A DNA stretch of 64,000 nt from Acanthochlamys bracteata (lineage: Eukaryota > Streptophyta > Magnoliopsida > Pandanales > Velloziaceae). Location of the stretch: positions 4,752,461 through 4,816,460 of the forward strand of contig CM034139.1 in assembly GCA_019914995.1 (NCBI GenBank). The letters are read 5' to 3'. Positions 12,017 through 25,501 of this stretch are shown piece after piece. The translations under genes and the position numbers were made by a program. Numbering within the stretch: position 1 is the first letter of the stretch; every line of letters starts with the position of its first letter. A model generated the notes under the pieces. That model was not told where the DNA came from and ran no database searches. It was given only the letters and a program-made list of their open reading frames with translations.

Positions 12017-13714
12017 ATGGCTTCTTCGATTCTCGCATTACACTCTCTATCACCGTCTCCGCTCGCCGTATCAACACGCCGGCTTCAAATTCCGGCGATG
12101 TTCAGCAGGATAAATTTAGTGCCTCGGCGATTGAGTGTGAAGGCGATGGCGCTTGATTTCTCGGGATCGTTCTTCGAGAGCGGAGACGAGGATGCAGACC
12201 GCGCTGCTGGAACACCGCCACCTATCGGCCCCACTGCTGCTTCTGCAGCGGCGACGTTGGAGGATAGAGAGGAGCCTCAGTGTCCGCCTGGATTGCGGCA
12301 GTATGAAACCATGGCTGTGCTCCGGCCAGATATGACCGAGGATGAAAGACTCGTTCTCACTCAGCGATATGAAGAGGTAAAATATTTCTTCCAGTTAACA
12401 ATTCTCCGTAGAAGAATTTGAATAATTGTTAGAGAAGCTGTGTTATAGTGTTGTTGCATTATCAAGTATGAATCCAGCAGGGTGAAATTGTTTAAGAAAG
12501 CATGATATATTTTGGTTTTTGAAAACAAACGGTTTGGCTAAAGAGTGATAAAATGAGCAGGAATTAAATCTGGATTACTATTTGATGTTGATCATGTTGA
12601 GGTAGTAGAGATTGGATGTCAGTTCAATCTTTGATGAAATGAGGAACTATGCTTGTACTGAAAATTGATAGTGGTGTATACCTGTCTTAGCACATATGTG
12701 CAGTTAAAGAAGTATATAATTATAAAAGAACTTGGCATTGAGTCATTGACATCCTACATTGACTATAATGATTTGAAAGTCTTATATCTGTACGTGGATA
12801 CGGGTAGGATTACTGGAGATTGTGGCCATTGTTCAATAAATTGCCAATATGGCTGACTCCTATGCAAAATTCTTATGTGGGATGCACCACCTGTAGAAAT
12901 CTGAGTATTGATCTCTGCTCAGGTACATGTGAGGATGCGCGATCAGAAGTTAGCACTAAGACATCGCTCAGAGAAATGTTACTTATAATGCATAATTGAA
13001 AATATGTAGTATAGACAGTGCTGTTTTTTACTGGAGCATTTCATTTCTTCAGTCCGTTGTTCTGACATTAAGCGGTGGTTGGTGAATTTAGTATTCTTTT
13101 TGTGCAAAATGTAACAGCTATAAGGCATCATTTTCTCTCTTATGCTGATTCATGCTATCATATATGCTCTTTAGCTCAAATCCTGAGCACCACATAATGT
13201 AGACTTGAAGGTTAGAACTGATCAGATCACAGTTGTCCTTTCATCCGTTTTGCTTGAGGGCTATCCTTTCTTTTTATTTTGCCAGTGATACATTCTATGT
13301 TTTCATAATCAACCTTCTTTACTAAGAAATTAAAAGAATGTGCATGAGAATTGCATGCTATGTTGTCAACTGTTTTTATGCTATTTGACATCTGTCGCTT
13401 CGTATTTTGAAAATGCATTGAGCATACAATCAGGTTTTTTTGATGTTGCTTGCATGGTATAATCATTGTTGCAGTTGCTTGTTGCTGGAGGTGGTATGTA
13501 TGTTGAGGTCTTTAACAGAGGGGTGATCCCACTTGCATACAGCATTAAGAAAAAGAACAAAGCTGGAGAGACAAACACATATCTTGATGGAATTTACCTT
13601 CTATTTACTTATTTCACGAAGCCTGAATCCATGGCTACTCTTGAGACCAGGTTAAACACTGATGATGATGTGATCCGATCATCCAGCTTCAAGATAAGGA
13701 AGAGGAAGTACTGA
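12017..13714 (+). CDS. RPS6: Plastid ribosomal protein S6 (bS6c)
   Basis: Exon 1 is 12017-12376 and exon 2 is 13475-13714, joined in phase 0 to give 199 residues. The first 45 or so residues are rich in Ser, Arg and Pro with few acidic residues, as in a chloroplast transit peptide. The bS6 fold follows: LRQYETMAVLRPDM begins strand 1 at about residue 95, and the second exon carries LLVAGGGMYVEVFNRG and YLDGIYLLFTYFTKPES. The C-terminus SSFKIRKRKY matches plant plastid S6 proteins. The product belongs to the 30S subunit of the chloroplast ribosome, next to bS18 in bacterial structures. The linker between transit peptide and core is acidic (SGDEDADRA). The single 1.1 kb intron interrupts the domain. 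Length fits the Arabidopsis homologue of about 207 residues. Confidence 0.95.
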
Positions 13715-14811
13715 TAACAGAGCAAGAACTTGCACTCGAGTTTCATTTATATGCTTGTGCTGTTCATTTACTTCTCAATTTTTGTTTATTGGAATTGATG
13801 TGGACTTCCAATGTGAATAGATTGTAGTTCTTTGGATGAAGGCCACATTATAATGAATGGAGGTCATTTACATGTAAACAGCAACAAGTAGGATTTCAAA
13901 ATAATTCAAATTATATTATTAAGTTTAAGCTGTCATATTTGCTTTATTATGGGAATGGCAAATTTTAATTTATATAGGCAAACCTACATTTGCATTTTGC
14001 CACATACGGATAACTGCAATTAGTGCCCTGGATTATCTATCATAAGTAGACATTATTATCAAAGAGGCTTGCTGTTTTTTTACCCTTTTACGCTGTGGCA
14101 GAGTGGATTCTCCCAGTTCACTTACTTTCTGGTATTTAGCTTGTTGAGCTGATGTTTTGGGTGCTATGCTTTTGCTCTCGTTTTCTGCCTTTGTTACATC
14201 CTCGGTGACAGTTTTGTGGCCTGCAGACAGTGAATGTTGTGTCCAAGGTGGATTGATTACGTTTTTTATATTAGCTATTCACACCTGGAGCAATCTGATC
14301 CTGAGTCCTGGAAATGTCAATTGGCTTTCTGTTTAATACTAACTTGGATTCCTCACAGAAGCTTGTTTGATAAATTGGTCACTGACAGATCCTTATGATG
14401 TCATGTAATTCTGGTACTGGAATCTTAAAGATAAAGTTAAGGTTTGCTTGTTTGCGGCTGGAGTTATTTGGTGCTCCAGTACCCAGATTTAGTCGCTTCA
14501 GGATGTAGCTTCAGACAGAGACCCAGATTTCTTGGTACGACTAATCTGCCTCTCCCAGGAAAAGGGGTTTGAATCTCTACAAGGTCAGTTTATGCTAACG
14601 AGATAGTACTTTAATAGAGTTGAAGTTCTCCTTGTCGTGTAAGTATGCACGAATTGTACACATGCAGGAGACCTACAAGCTCCCTGGGGACAGCTTGGGC
14701 TGAAGGTGCGAACTCAGAATTGTATCTTCCAGTTTATTTATTAGGCCTAGCCAAGTAAATTGGTTTCTGTTTCAGGATTGATTTTATTTTGTGATTCTGT
14801 AGAAGTGCATT

Positions 14812-14832
14812 TTTCTTTCTTTCTTTCTTTCT
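14812..14832 (+). repeat. (TTTC)n microsatellite
   Basis: About five tandem TTTC units, nearly perfect, in the long gap downstream of RPS6. Confidence 0.85.
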
Positions 14833-17800
14833 TATCATTGTTAAGAGTGGAACGCATAGAAACCAGCTTCCCTGTGCCCAAGTTTTGTCCTGGGTGCAGG
14901 TAGCCAACTAAAGGGGCTGTGCTATCTCTAGTCATATCACCTGATTGTATTGTAGCTATTCCTGGTTGCTTCTAGGATCTCATAGGTTCTTGCAAAACAT
15001 GGATAGAAAAAAGACTACACATTGGAAAGAAAATCTTCCACCATTCAATCTTAGATAGGAGTCAAGAGAAAATCTTGATATTATCATGAATTATTTCCAA
15101 TTCTGAAAGAGAAACTTGGCCAACGGCCATTGTGTGTTCTGTAACCTGTACTACTATGCTAAACCCGTTGCTGGAATTTACTCATTAGAGTTGTTGGCAA
15201 ACTGATTGATTGAATTATTCTGTAGCAGCTGTTAGTTGTATGCATTTATGAGTGCTGCTATAAGTCTGTTGGCCCGTTAGATAATAAGATTTAGTTGGCT
15301 TCGCCAGCAGCACACTTTCACTTATGGTAACCTCTGCTTCTGATCTGATTGTTATGCTTGAGATATGCAAAGGGCATGTATTCCTAACCAATGTTTTGGC
15401 CTTTGTGCCCCTTCTCTTTCTCAGTAAATTGGTGATTTTTCCAAACTTGTTTATGGTCTGTAATTAGTACTTCATGTCTTGGTAAAATTGCTTAAAACTT
15501 CCTTAACTGCGAACCTCTAGCTAGCTTGATGAGTCAATCCGTTATTAGGCCCTTGTGAACAATGCACCATTTGAAATGACTTGGTGAAGATTTTTCCCAT
15601 AAAAGCAGCTATTTGATTTGAGAGTGACATTATCAGCTATCAGATTAGGGTTTCCAAGAAAAGGGGCATGTTTACTGTTACTAATGGTTTCTTTGGGATT
15701 CCTCGACTTTATAGCTTCAACTTTTCCGTTGTTGGAACAGTTACTAGGATAGTGACCTATCAGATACATAATTCGAAAGATGGTGTTCAAAATATTACTC
15801 AGCAAATTGAAGAGAAGTTTGTTAGGCAGAGGTTTACTTTGAAGAAATATACAAGCTGTACATTATCTGGGACATGCTGAGCCGATAAGTAGAATTCGAT
15901 GCAGTATTTGGTTGCTTGCAGATGTAGATTATTTTTAGCTTCCAGTAGCAAAACACATGAGGTGGGCGTTTCTATGGCACTTGGTCTTTGATCTGCAATG
16001 TCATAGTTACAGAAGAGTAGCTGGTTTATATGTTAATGAACGTTGCCTTTCATAGTGATTGTAGTTCTTTTTGAGACGGATACTGATTGTAGTTAAGCAT
16101 GCTCATAGAGGACGATATGCGATCAGGTTTCGGAAAAACATTTGATACTACGCTGATATATTTTGGGAGCTATATGTGTTGATATGGGAATTGCTTAGCA
16201 TATAATTGAATCCCCCAGACCTTGCTCCCTCAGCCAAGAAAAATCCGTCAAAGGAAAATTTGGGGGATCTTTTAACAAGCAAAAGATAAAAGGGAAACAA
16301 GAAGTGTTGAGGAAGAAATCTTGAAAAGGGACTGTTACTGCAGAAGTTAGGACAGATTGTCTGGACGGCATTGATGGAAAGTTATGTGGCGTTAGTGAAG
16401 AACAATGAAGGAGTTCTTTTTTAAGCTAGCCTAAAACAGTCAGGCAATTGTTGTTTTGCAATCAAAGATGCAGGAGAGACATTTTATTCTGGTACTGAAG
16501 CCTCACAGATGTGTTGTTAGTTAAACCTTTTTCATTGTTACTATCCTTAGTTAAGGAACAGACCAATATAGATTGGTTCAATTTTGACATTGCCATTGGG
16601 AATATATTACACTTATAATACTAAGGTCTTGTTTGTGATTGCGACTCAGAATGCAACCAAAAATGTTTTTATAAAATTTGAAAGAAATGAATGAATTATA
16701 AGTCATAAATTTATAGTATATAGAATTTTTTAAATAAAAAAAGCTCAAAAAAATTAGAATTCTTTTTTAAAAGCTCTATTTTTTAGCTATATGAACGTTT
16801 GATGCAGCTTACATGAACTTTGTTAGAGACGTCATGATTCGATTTGTTAAAAAGGCCAAGAACCTAATTCAATTGAAAGGCTTGGTCAGTTTTGGTTAGT
16901 TGAGACTTTCATGTTTTAACTTTAGCGACCGGCAGATAGGGTACGTCGATGTAACAAATGAGTGCGACTACAACAAACTATGCTATACTCAAGCTTGGAT
17001 CATAAGCTTAGACACCAAACAATTATTTGACTGCAGCTAAGTGTAATAGTGCACAGCTTCGGTCCACTAGTAAATTACTTTCTCAATATTAAAACAAATT
17101 GTTAGAATATGAGCAAATGTAGAACTTTCTAAGTGGATCTTTCTTTTATGTCTTGAAACTAAAGCTATCACTACTTCCAAACTTCAAGAGATTGGAAATT
17201 GAGAGGAGTAAGTTTCAAGTTTTGGGATGTTGGAAGGTGTGTTTATGTCTTCTTTAATCGGTATTGGGAGTTGTTAGGGATATTGTAGTGGCTTTGCTGA
17301 GCAAACTTGGCAAACTTTAGAGGTATATTAAACAACAAAAGGGGATCATGGTCTTGTAGAAAAGCCTGTTTCCAGGGATTTCGAATGCCTCATGTTGTGG
17401 GGCAGAAGATGGAGAATTATTGGGATAGCACCATAATGCGGATGAGATTTTTGCTTATGTACTCCTCTAATTAAGCACCTGGATGTATTCTGTGATTGGC
17501 TTGATTAACTGGGGCAACCTGCAATATCAGGCTTTTGACCTTTCTACTAATTTGCATCCTAAGTTAACAAGCACTCTCTTTACTGGAAATTTTTTACGAG
17601 TTGTAGTCTAGGTGAACTCTATTCAGCATATGCTTGTTTGCTTATTGCTAGAGGCATGTACTTCCTTGTAATCGTCTAACTTGTATATTAGAAGAACAGC
17701 TGTCATGATGGTTGGGATTAAGTTAAAAGGTTCCTGCTGGTCAATTCAATAGATATGTTAATGAATTCAGGCTGTAATTTTTTTATTGGTTGATGCTTAG

Positions 17801-20031
17801 GCTTATCTACCTTGTAGCAACTTAATCTGTTAACTAGAATCCGTTTTGATTGATGACTAAAATATTTGCAAATGGTTTTCAAAGTAAGGCACCTCTTACA
17901 GAAAGAAAATAAAAGTTTTAGACTTGTTCTCGTAGATGATTAGCTCAAGCAATCTTGAATTATAGTATGTAATGAGCTGCATTACTATTGTAGTTAGCTA
18001 GACGACAAGATTTATGACCTTGTCCTTTTTTTTTTTCCTTCTAATATATCCAGGAGACTATCTGCAGTTTAATTAAGAGACAAAGAACAATCTTTGCGCA
18101 GGCGAATGTTAATCAAATGAAGAGGCAGGTTTGCACATGAAGACATGATCAGAGGTACACAAATATGCAGAACATTTTCCTGTATTATTATAATTTTAAA
18201 AAATTATATAGGTGAACAAATACTGATATAAATGCTGTTGTCGAGCTTTGGATGAGATTGATAGAGACTACAAAATTGAAACTATTCTACTGGCTATGAG
18301 TAATTGCATCCGCTGTTCTTATACACTGGTAACTGTTTTTTGCTGCTAAGACTTTAACAACAGTTTACCAACTAAAGAGCTTCATCTCTAAGTAGTGTTG
18401 AAAAGCTACCTATGTGTTCCACTATTGTTACATTATCATAGGATGAAACTTAGTAGTTCATTCAAAGATAATTGTGAGATGGCATTTTCAAACATTCCAT
18501 GTCCAACTCATATGGCCTTGACTGGTTTGGAGCTAATCAATTCTAATTTAGTTTCATGAATGTCTAAGTTTTCCTTTGATGCCTGTTAATTAAGTTATTG
18601 ATCTATTATGTCATTAACTGATTAAAGTCGATATCTTCATGAGCTTATGTACGACATTATGGTAGTTAATTATGTCTAAGCATGATTAAGCTTAAGCTAA
18701 AATTGCCCTCTACTCAAGCTACGTCGGTAGTCGAAGTCCCCTAACAAAGTGATTTGAGCGTTAAACATCTAGTAAATGTTTCTGCCCACTCTACCAGATC
18801 ATAGAAGATTTTACATCTAATCAATGCTTACCTTTTTCTGCTTTCTTGGATCTGTTTCCCTGTAACTTCTGTTGAGCTGTATTGATTGATTTATTTAAGA
18901 AAACATGCTTCTGGCATGAATGTCAACAGTATCTCAACAGAACAAGAGCAGGCATTGTTAGTTCATTCATTCACTTAATTGCATTCGTAACTCTATTTTC
19001 TTGTTACAAGTATAGATTGTTATACCTTATTTTGGAACCAACAGCTATCAACTCATTTTATTATCTATTCATTTCGAAAGTGCAAACAGGTCCCGTATCC
19101 ATCAATCTCTCATGACATTTTGTTATCTATTCACTTAATGTGAAGTTTTCATTGTGAAGTAATGATTTAAGGGTGAGCTCTTCTGCACAATGAAATGACA
19201 TTTTTATTTAAAAAATTTTCTTCCAAATAATTTTTTAATATATTTTTATAATATTTTTTTAATTTAGTGTTAAATTATAAAACTTTAATTTTAAAAAAAT
19301 CATTTTACGTAAAAGGAACATAGTTTTAGTACTCAATTTTTTTCCTTTTCATTGCCGGTAAGGTTATGTTTTTCCTAATTAGTTTTTCACTTACAAATCG
19401 ACAAAAAATTAAGCTAATTATTCGCTTAGCTAATCTCCGGTGAATACATATTTTGTCGAAAAAAAAAAACTTTTAGATAAAAGTTCTTTAAAAAACTAAG
19501 CTTATATATTTAAAATAAATTCTTTAACTTATTTATATTTTTATTATTAAAAAGTTAAAAATATTATAAAGAGTTTTTTTTAATACCGTAAAATAACACA
19601 TCGTAAAAGCAGGCCAAAGTTAATGGCAAAGTCCGTTTCTTTTCTGTTATATCCTACAATGTCTGAAGAGAAAAAGGCTGGGAGTCTTTTCTGCACTGAA
19701 AAACTGGGAATCTTTCCCATGATTTGTGCAGCTTTTGAGCAACAGTGGAGTCACTCTGTCACAAACGTATAGACATAAATTACTAGGGAGGCACTTTGCA
19801 CGTGTCAACTCACACGCTTCTCAACCTGGATTCCCGGTGAAACAAAACTTTCTTTCTACTGTAATTCAAGAAGATTAAAGGAAACCTTTTTCCAACTCGA
19901 AACAAAAAAAACCAACCTAGCAGTCAAATCAAAGTTTCAAGGCCTTCATTCATCCAACGCTCTCCATTCCATAACCATAACGTTTCCCTCCTCATTGTTG
20001 CTTCTTTCCTCATGTTTCTTTTACATCCCTA

Positions 20032-20047
20032 TCTCTCTCTCTCTCTT
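20032..20047 (+). repeat. CT microsatellite in 5' leader
   Basis: A perfect run of CT units lies about 155 bases before the start codon of the coiled-coil gene. Pyrimidine-rich tracts are common in plant 5' untranslated regions near the transcription start, so it is probably part of the leader or core promoter. Confidence 0.7.
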
Positions 20048-20199
20048 AATCATTTTCCTTCAAAAAGTTTTCATTTTTAGCATCGGCAACAGCGTCATGA
20101 CCCTTTCCACCACCACGATCAGCAGTTTTTGCATAGACAAGCGTATGTAGAAGAACCAGTACTCATCTCTCTCTCTTCAATTCACTAGAGGAAGAGATA

Positions 20200-23100
20200 A
20201 TGGAGAACAATCAGTTAACTTTCAACTATCCTACATTCTTTGGTGTTTCTTGCGCTTTCGTAGCTCTCCACGCCATGAAGAAGAAAAAGACCAAGCTTGA
20301 TTTGGAAAACTACCGATGGGCGAATGTTGCAGAGCTAATGCTTCGTGGTAGTTTGCAGTTGTTGGGTTTGGTATTGATGGAAAGGTTAGAGAAGCGAGTG
20401 AGTGATGAAGAGAATTCGAAGCTGAAGAAAGCTGAATTGGAGATTGCCGAGTTAAAGCTGAGAAGAGTGGAAGATGCGAAAGCGAACGAGAAGGTTGTCG
20501 GAATCTTTGCTGCGCATGAGCAGAGCTGGATTACGGAGCGCAAACGACTTGCTCTGCAGCTACAAGCTGTTTCTAACGAGCTTCGGAACGTTAGAAACAA
20601 GTATGAAGAAATGGATTCTGAACTCAACAAGAGAATTGTAGACGGCGAACTTTTGCTGAGAGATAAAGAAGAAGCTATGGTGGAAGAAGCAGAAAAGAGA
20701 AAAGAAGCAGAGGAGAGGTTAAAGGTAGCTGAAGAAGTTGTTGAGCAGTTGAGAGAGAGGGTAAATAAAGAAGCACAGGAGCATTCTGCAGAGCTATGGA
20801 AGCACAAGACATTATTCGTCGAGGCAGTGTCAAATCAGCGGCAGCTTGAAGCAGACTTGAACAGAGCTGTCCGGCAGACGGAAGCATTGCAGATTGAGCT
20901 AGATGCAGAGAAAGCTCGAAATGAAGAAGAGGCAGGACTGATGGAGAAAATATCAGCTGAAGCCGTTAAACTGCGGCAGGATGCTGAACAGAAAGACAAG
21001 ATTCTGTCTGCAATGCTGCGAAAATCGAAGCTCGATACAGCAGAGAAGCAGGTTCTTTTGAAAGAGGTGAAGATGGCGAGAGCGAAGAAGAAGCAGGTGG
21101 AGCTTGAGGCAGATAGGTTGAGAGAGGGGAAGCAAAGGAAAGGGTCAAGCAGCGTGTTATATTCCTTGGAAGCAGGGTGTTCTCATGGAAAGAGAGACGA
21201 ATTGAAGAATGGGAACGGTAAGTATAACACAAGGACTCTGCTGCTTGACTACTTTGAAGCTGAGAACAGGAATGAGCAGGATCGCAATGGAGATAAATTT
21301 GTTGCGACATGCGAAAACTCCGATCGGTATTCAAGCGAAGGAAATGATGAACCTGGTATGACTCATCATCTGAAAACTTGTTTCTTCTCTATTTTGTTGT
21401 CATCTGAAGTATTATTTTCCATAGTTTTACCTAATTGTACAATTATTTGGATGATCAATTTCTGAATCTTGAAGTGATTTTGGTATTTTCTAAAGCACCA
21501 TTGGAAGATATCCATCAACTGAGAGACTGGGTCCGCCAGGAAGCAGAAAAGTACGCTGCCATACTTGAAGAGAGGCACTACGAAGAAATCGAAGCATTTA
21601 CGGAGCAAATGAGGCTGAAAGATGAGAAATTGGAGTTGCTGAAGTGGAAATTATTGAGCATGGAGGTAGAATCGAAGCAGCTTCAATCGCACATTGAAGG
21701 ACTTGACGGCAGTTTGTGCCAATTAAAAGAGGACAACTTAAGATTGGAAGCCATATTGATGGAGAAAGACAAGGAAGTAAAGTCACTCAAGGAGCAATTC
21801 AGTTTCCATCTGCAGTATTGCCAGAAGAGAAGCTCTCCTAACAATTTCCAAGCCCTTTGGTCAGAAGTAAAGATTACAAGGAGGAAATCAGCTGAGAAAC
21901 ACCAGCAAGAAGCAAAGTTCAAATCTGCGAAAGTTTCTCAGATTACTGATAAGACTATTTGTACAATGAGCGCAGTTAGTGAACTGAAGTCAGACCAATG
22001 TAAAGTGGAAATCAATTCCCCAGAAAGCGTGGTTGTTGACTACACAACTTATGGTGCATCAGATGGCACACCACCGAGAAGTAACTATGATAAACATGCC
22101 ATTGCCTGTATTGATGATCAAGGTCTGCAGGAATTTGAGAAAGTAGGAAATTCATCTGATGATAAGGAGCAAAGTCCTGTACTAATCATCCATAATCACA
22201 AAGGAGAAGATATTGAAGAGGAAAAGGAAGTCAGCATTGATCCTGTTCACGTTCAGAAGCAAAGCAGCTCTGAAGCAGGGACTAGTACCAGTGATAAGCT
22301 ACTATCGCCGGAGCAGTGTTTCATGAAGAAGGATTCGACTTGGAAGATGGATATCCATGCTCTTGGAGTCTCTTACAAGATCAAGAGGCTGAAGCAGCAA
22401 CTTATTGTTCTTGAAAAATTGGTTGGACTACAAATAATTAAAGAAACGACAGTGAAGGATGATGCGTCCCATGCCTCAGGCTTTCCTGATAAAAGAAAAC
22501 TCGATGATAACAGCAAGAATGGGAAGGGATTTGTTCAGATTATGTCTTTGCTCAACAAGCAAGTCCAAAGGTACCAATCACTTGAAGAAAAGACGGATAA
22601 CTTGTGCAGAATAATGGTAAGAATCGATTTTGCCCTTGTTTTTTCCCTTTCAGATAACCAAGCTAATTCTCTGTCTTCAAATTTTATTCTTTAGCACTAG
22701 CACCAAGTAGAATTAGTTGAAGAAGGTCATGCAGTAGATGAAGGCAATTGTTACTTCTTTGCCTTTTTCATTTACTGTTAACAGTTTTGGATTTTGAAGG
22801 ATGTGATGATACGAGTAGCTGAAACAACTTCATAAGGAAGTTTTCATTACAAAATTTGCTGGAGTCCGTTTGTACTTGCCTAACTTATCAAATTTCTCGG
22901 TACTTGAAACTCTGTTCCTAGAAATTTTAGTTTTTCAAGACGCTAATAGCCAAACATATTTCCTAGCAATTTCTCAGTTTACTCAGTTGCAAGAACATTA
23001 TAGCTAGTAGTGTTGCTCAATGAATTCTGTTCTGTTTGTAGTGTAGTTAATTATTGCTGAACGAACAAAACAGCATGACAAACATTATATATAGCCAACA

Positions 23101-23504
23101 TTTCCTATTCACCAAGTTTGATTCAGTTTGATGAAAATTATTTCTTGAACTTGCTTCTCTTCTTATGTTAGCATGAAAATTCTCGGACGGGAAGTAGACG
23201 GGACTTGTTAAGTGGAAGATCAAAGCAGCAAACCAAGGCACTTCAGGGATTTCTGGAGGAAACATTCCAACTGCAAAGGTTCATGGTTGCTACAGGACAG
23301 AAACTGATGGAGGTTCAATCAAGGATTGCTTCAAGCTTTGTTTCTAGTGACGGGCTAGAGAAATCTGCAGGCATCAATATCGGTCAGTTTGCGGACGTTG
23401 TTCGCACACTGTTCAGAGAGATTCAGAGAGGCCTTGAAGTCAGAATTGCAAGGATCATTGGTGATCTTGAGGGAACTTTAGCTTCTGATGGAATTCTAAG
23501 ATAA
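20200..23504 (+). CDS. Large coiled-coil protein with N-terminal hydrophobic segments
   Basis: Exons are 20200-21355, 21496-22616 and 23172-23504; phases agree at both joins and the product is 869 residues. Two hydrophobic stretches near the N-terminus (about residues 8-26, YPTFFGVSCAFVALHAM, and 46-62, ELMLRGSLQLLGLVLM) suggest membrane attachment. Residues 60-330 and 390-500 are heptad-rich, dense in Glu, Lys, Leu and Ala, and should form long coiled coils. A polar, probably disordered region follows (about 520-690). The C-terminal 180 residues (KMDIHALGVSYKIKRLKQQL, NLCRIMHEN, FLEETFQLQRFMVATGQKLM) look conserved and helical. It resembles plant proteins of unknown function annotated as CAP-Gly-linker-like or filament-like coiled-coil proteins, but I cannot name the orthologue. 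A scaffold or tethering role at a membrane or the cytoskeleton is a guess. Confidence 0.9.
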
Positions 23505-25501
23505 ACCTACGACAAATTTATAGAAGCTTGTTTTAAGTCCTCCCTTTCTGAGTAGAACAGGTATACAGAAAACAATCAAGTTATAGAAAAAGATGGGTGG
23601 TTGTGAATTTATTTTGGTACCGTTTGCTTAACATAGGCACATATATGTTTGTAAATCTATATTTGAATGAAGTTTATTTTATTTTATTCTTTCAACTGAA
23701 GTTCTGTTCAGATCTTTGAAAACGTTTTAGAAACAAGAGCATCTTGTCAATAATATAATCCTGGGACAGAGTGCAGCTGCAAAGACAACTAGGCAAGTGA
23801 TTAACATATTATTGTTCTTAAATTGAACTTGAGACTGCAGTGAAGCAGCCGGAAAGTTGCATTACAGTAACACACAAGTAATTTAGATGCTGAGGATGTT
23901 TTGAGAATACTTTTCTACTCCATTTTATTATATATTTTTTTATTTTATATTTTTAATAAATTTAAAAATATTTTACAAAATTTATTTAAAAATTAAAAGT
24001 ACAAACAAATTTTATTTAATAAGATATTATTATTATTTATTTTTATTAATTTTTTAGATAAAAAATATAACTTATTTTAAAAAAAATTTACAATATATTT
24101 GGTTTTAACATTTTTATTTAATAAGCACTTCAAATATCTCCTGGACAAATGTAATGTATGAGACCTGCTTTTTAATGTCAAGTTTTTGTTTGAGACTGCT
24201 AGTCAAAATTTTTTCATTCCAACTTTTTATTTCATATTTTTAATAAATTCATATTTTTAATAAATTATTTATAATGCTTTTACTATATTATTTATTATTA
24301 TTATTATTACTTAATTAAAAAACTCAAAGATCCCTAAGGAACTTGTATACACACAACATGAGCATATGTCGAAAAGATGAGATTTTTTTTGACAACGCTT
24401 CCCACAAACAAGTAACTTCTTAGTAACCAGGCTAGGCCCATGGCGGCCTAAACAAAATGGGTTGACCGGATTTTGGGCTCGTAATCTGTTAAAGAAGAAA
24501 ACAGAACAGTTTGTTGCCCATCATAAGCCTCTAAAAAAAATCCCAACAGAAATACGATGAAGTTAGTGATGATGCAATTGGAACTCCTTACCCATTCTTG
24601 CAAGCAAAGGAGATAACATTTCATTTCATTTCTTTTAAGAATGATTTGAAATTTCAATAGTAAAGAATAAAAAGAAGCAGATGAACAACTCAATTTGCAT
24701 TTTCACCTGTCCTTCAAGATGTAGCCGGAAGTAATTGATTTCCTTTTTTTCTAATTCTGGTTTTCACATAAATTGGTTAACTGCCTTTAATTAGCAATTA
24801 GTTTATATGTCATGCGTTAATTAAACTAAACTCATCTTTTTGGAAGGGAGGCAAGAAGTTTCCTGTGATTTTGCAAAACGAGATGGTAACTGATGAAGAA
24901 GAGGAATGGTGACGGCAAGGGAAGAGCTTGAAAAACATGCTATGTTATGTTATGTAAATGAAATAGTGGCTTTTCCCGTGACTCAAAAACACTCCTTGTA
25001 CTCTCAAAAAAATTAATACCATAATGTATTTATATTATTCACATTTTCATTTAATTCATTCATTACCCACGCTCTTCTGAAAACACTCTCTATATATCTT
25101 TTCCAAAAAAAGAACGAAAAAAATTATTAAAAAAAAACATCAAACTGTATGTTATATAATTACTTGTATAACCCATTAACCGTTTAAAGAATAAAAGTTT
25201 ATATGTGATCTTTTATTATTTAAATCACGTCGGAACTGTTTGATTTTAACTTAATTACGTTACATCTAATAATAAGAAAGGACGTACGACGTTTATCTAA
25301 AACTTAAACTAATTATCATACTTCAATTAATTAAGCAATTAAGAGTAACAAGAAGAAATTCCCATTATTAATTTATTATCATTCAAAACCGTTATATTTT
25401 ATTAGTCTTCCCACGTCCCCCTCTCTCCTTATTCTCTATAAAGCTGCCAAACCTTTTTCTCCAACTCAGTTCATTTTCTTCACATATTAAACACACAAAG
25501 A
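23505..25501. other. Intergenic gap before DUF688 gene
   Basis: No gene seen. 23505-23900 is probably the 3' untranslated region and flank of the coiled-coil gene. 23925-24330 is AT-rich and includes blocks of the dispersed AT-rich repeat family. GGCCCA (24436-24441) and TGGGCT (24475-24480) occur about 1 kb before the next gene, too far to assign. The final 70 bases before 25502 look like a short leader. Confidence 0.55.

Larger units (their letters stand above)
13715..20199. other. 6.5 kb region with no recognised gene
   Basis: I find no coding region I can support. The longest frames (for example 15668-15880 and 18882-19115) resemble nothing known. From about 13.7 to 18.9 kb the base composition is less AT-rich than other gaps and looks like intron or untranslated sequence, so a non-coding transcript is possible. 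AT-rich blocks occur at 16620-16800 and 19190-19600. A (TTTC)n repeat lies at 14812-14832. The last 200 bases are the 5' untranslated region of the coiled-coil gene, with a CT repeat at 20032-20047. Confidence 0.5.

Noticed and set aside
20310..20807. Minus-strand 165-residue Ser-rich frame
   Set aside because: Antisense shadow of the Glu/Lys-rich coiled-coil gene; Ser and Leu richness arises from complementing GAA/GAG/AAG codons.
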